Shown piece after piece: positions 4,471 to 5,167 of a stretch of 5,167 nt of DNA. This DNA is from JAAFHN01 sp031421855 (GTDB lineage Bacteria; Pseudomonadota; Gammaproteobacteria; Burkholderiales; Burkholderiaceae_C). How positions within the stretch are numbered: the stretch's first letter is position 1; every line of letters begins with the position of its first letter. The notes under the pieces were generated by a model. That model made no database searches. It was not told the origin of the DNA and worked only from the letters and a program-made list of their open reading frames with translations. The stretch lies in the NCBI GenBank assembly GCA_031421855.1, contig JANOPN010000073.1, positions 1 through 5,167 on the forward strand, written 5' to 3'. The position numbers and the translations under genes are program-made.

Positions 4471-5167
4471 TCAATTTAGTCGCAACAACTGGGCGTTGAT
4501 TTTCGACAGCGCTGACTCGTTATCAGCCAAGCGTTTTTTCTCTTGGTCGATCACTGCAACAGGAGCGCGAGACACAAACGACTCATTGCCCAGCTTGCCT
4601 TGGGCTTTGGCGATCTCACCTGCCAAGCGCAGCGACTCTTTACCCAAGCGAATGCGCTCGGCGGTCAAATCAATCTCCATGAAGAGCGCAATTCGCGCCT
4701 CACCCACCACAGCAACTGGCGCGTCACCGGCGGCGGCAGCCCAACCCGACTCATCGTCGAACACACGCACTTCACTGAGTTTGGCAAGCGACTGCAACAC
4801 TGGCGCGTTCGCGCGCAAAAACTCCTCATCGCCCAGCGCAAAAAATGGCAACTTGGTCGCGGGCGACACCCCCAACTCACCGCGCAAGGTGCGACAGGCG
4901 TCCACCACGGCGCGCAGCTTGGCCACCGCCGCTTCCGCAATGGTGTCGATGCGGTCAGGCTGACTCACCGGATACGCAGCGTTGGCCACCAATGCACCGT
5001 CACCGGCAGAGCGGCGACCGGCCACAACGCTCACGGTTTGCCACAACTCCTCGGTAATGAACGGAATGATCGGGTGCGCCAATCGCAACACCGTCTCCAG
5101 CGTGCGAATCAAGGTGCGGCGCGTGGCACGCTTTTGCGCGTCGCCTCCGACGTTGATCTGGACTTTG
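4471..5167 (-). CDS. valS: Valyl-tRNA synthetase, C-terminal part (runs off the window)
   Basis: Only the last 231 residues lie in the window; the frame stays open through the right edge. ValRS charges tRNA-Val with valine in the cytoplasm. The visible part starts in the anticodon-binding helical domain (VQINVGGDAQKRATRR, then LRLAHPIIPFITEELWQ, a strong class Ia ValRS/LeuRS/IleRS landmark) and includes LRGELGVSPATKLPFF. It ends in the C-terminal coiled-coil arm typical of ValRS: the last ~65 residues are charged and heptad-like, with GKLGNESFVSRAPVAVIDQE and KRLADNESALSKINAQLLRL. The HIGH and KMSKS catalytic motifs would be outside the window. It converges on the dehydrogenase-like gene with a 33-base gap that contains no evident hairpin terminator. 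Confidence 0.95.
   Translation of the reverse strand, partial: KVQINVGGDAQKRATRRTLIRTLETVLRLAHPIIPFITEELWQTVSVVAGRRSAGDGALVANAAYPVSQPDRIDTIAEAAVAKLRAVVDACRTLRGELGVSPATKLPFFALGDEEFLRANAPVLQSLAKLSEVRVFDDESGWAAAAGDAPVAVVGEARIALFMEIDLTAERIRLGKESLRLAGEIAKAQGKLGNESFVSRAPVAVIDQEKKRLADNESALSKINAQLLRLN

Noticed and set aside
4451..4963. Plus-strand frame antisense to valS
   Set aside because: The sequence is a Ser/Ala/Arg-rich shadow. The minus strand encodes conserved ValRS motifs through the whole stretch.

Overview
The window reads as an ordinary chromosomal segment of a betaproteobacterium, most likely Burkholderiales and perhaps Comamonadaceae-like. That placement is inferred from the protein styles (CysM, GalU, a 75-residue TusA-family protein, ValRS), the moderately high GC content and promoters of the TACAAT type. 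No phage, IS, CRISPR or plasmid gene is visible.

Layout: positions 1-303 hold no gene I can name. A strong symmetrical hairpin terminator (304-331) and a complete tRNA-Leu(CAA) gene (369-456) follow on the minus strand. Divergent from the tRNA, three genes run on the plus strand: cysM (cysteine synthase B), a zinc-ribbon Nudix hydrolase, and a TusA/SirA-like sulfur carrier. The last meets galU (UTP-glucose-1-phosphate uridylyltransferase, minus strand) tail to tail with 19 bases between them. galU is divergent from a plus-strand gene for a D-2-hydroxyacid dehydrogenase-fold protein, and their short shared promoter region contains overlapping -10 boxes and two inverted repeats. That gene converges on the 3' end of valS, which runs off the right edge on the minus strand.

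Functionally, cysM and the TusA-like gene both concern sulfur (cysteine synthesis and persulfide relay), with the Nudix gene between them. The gap sizes and candidate promoters suggest that each of the three may be transcribed separately. galU makes UDP-glucose for envelope polysaccharides, and valS is a housekeeping gene. The least ordinary item is the dehydrogenase-like protein: its NAD-binding fold and catalytic Arg and Glu are recognisable, but the catalytic His of the family is replaced by Arg and the glycine-rich loop is altered. I see no convincing evidence of a new multi-gene system here.
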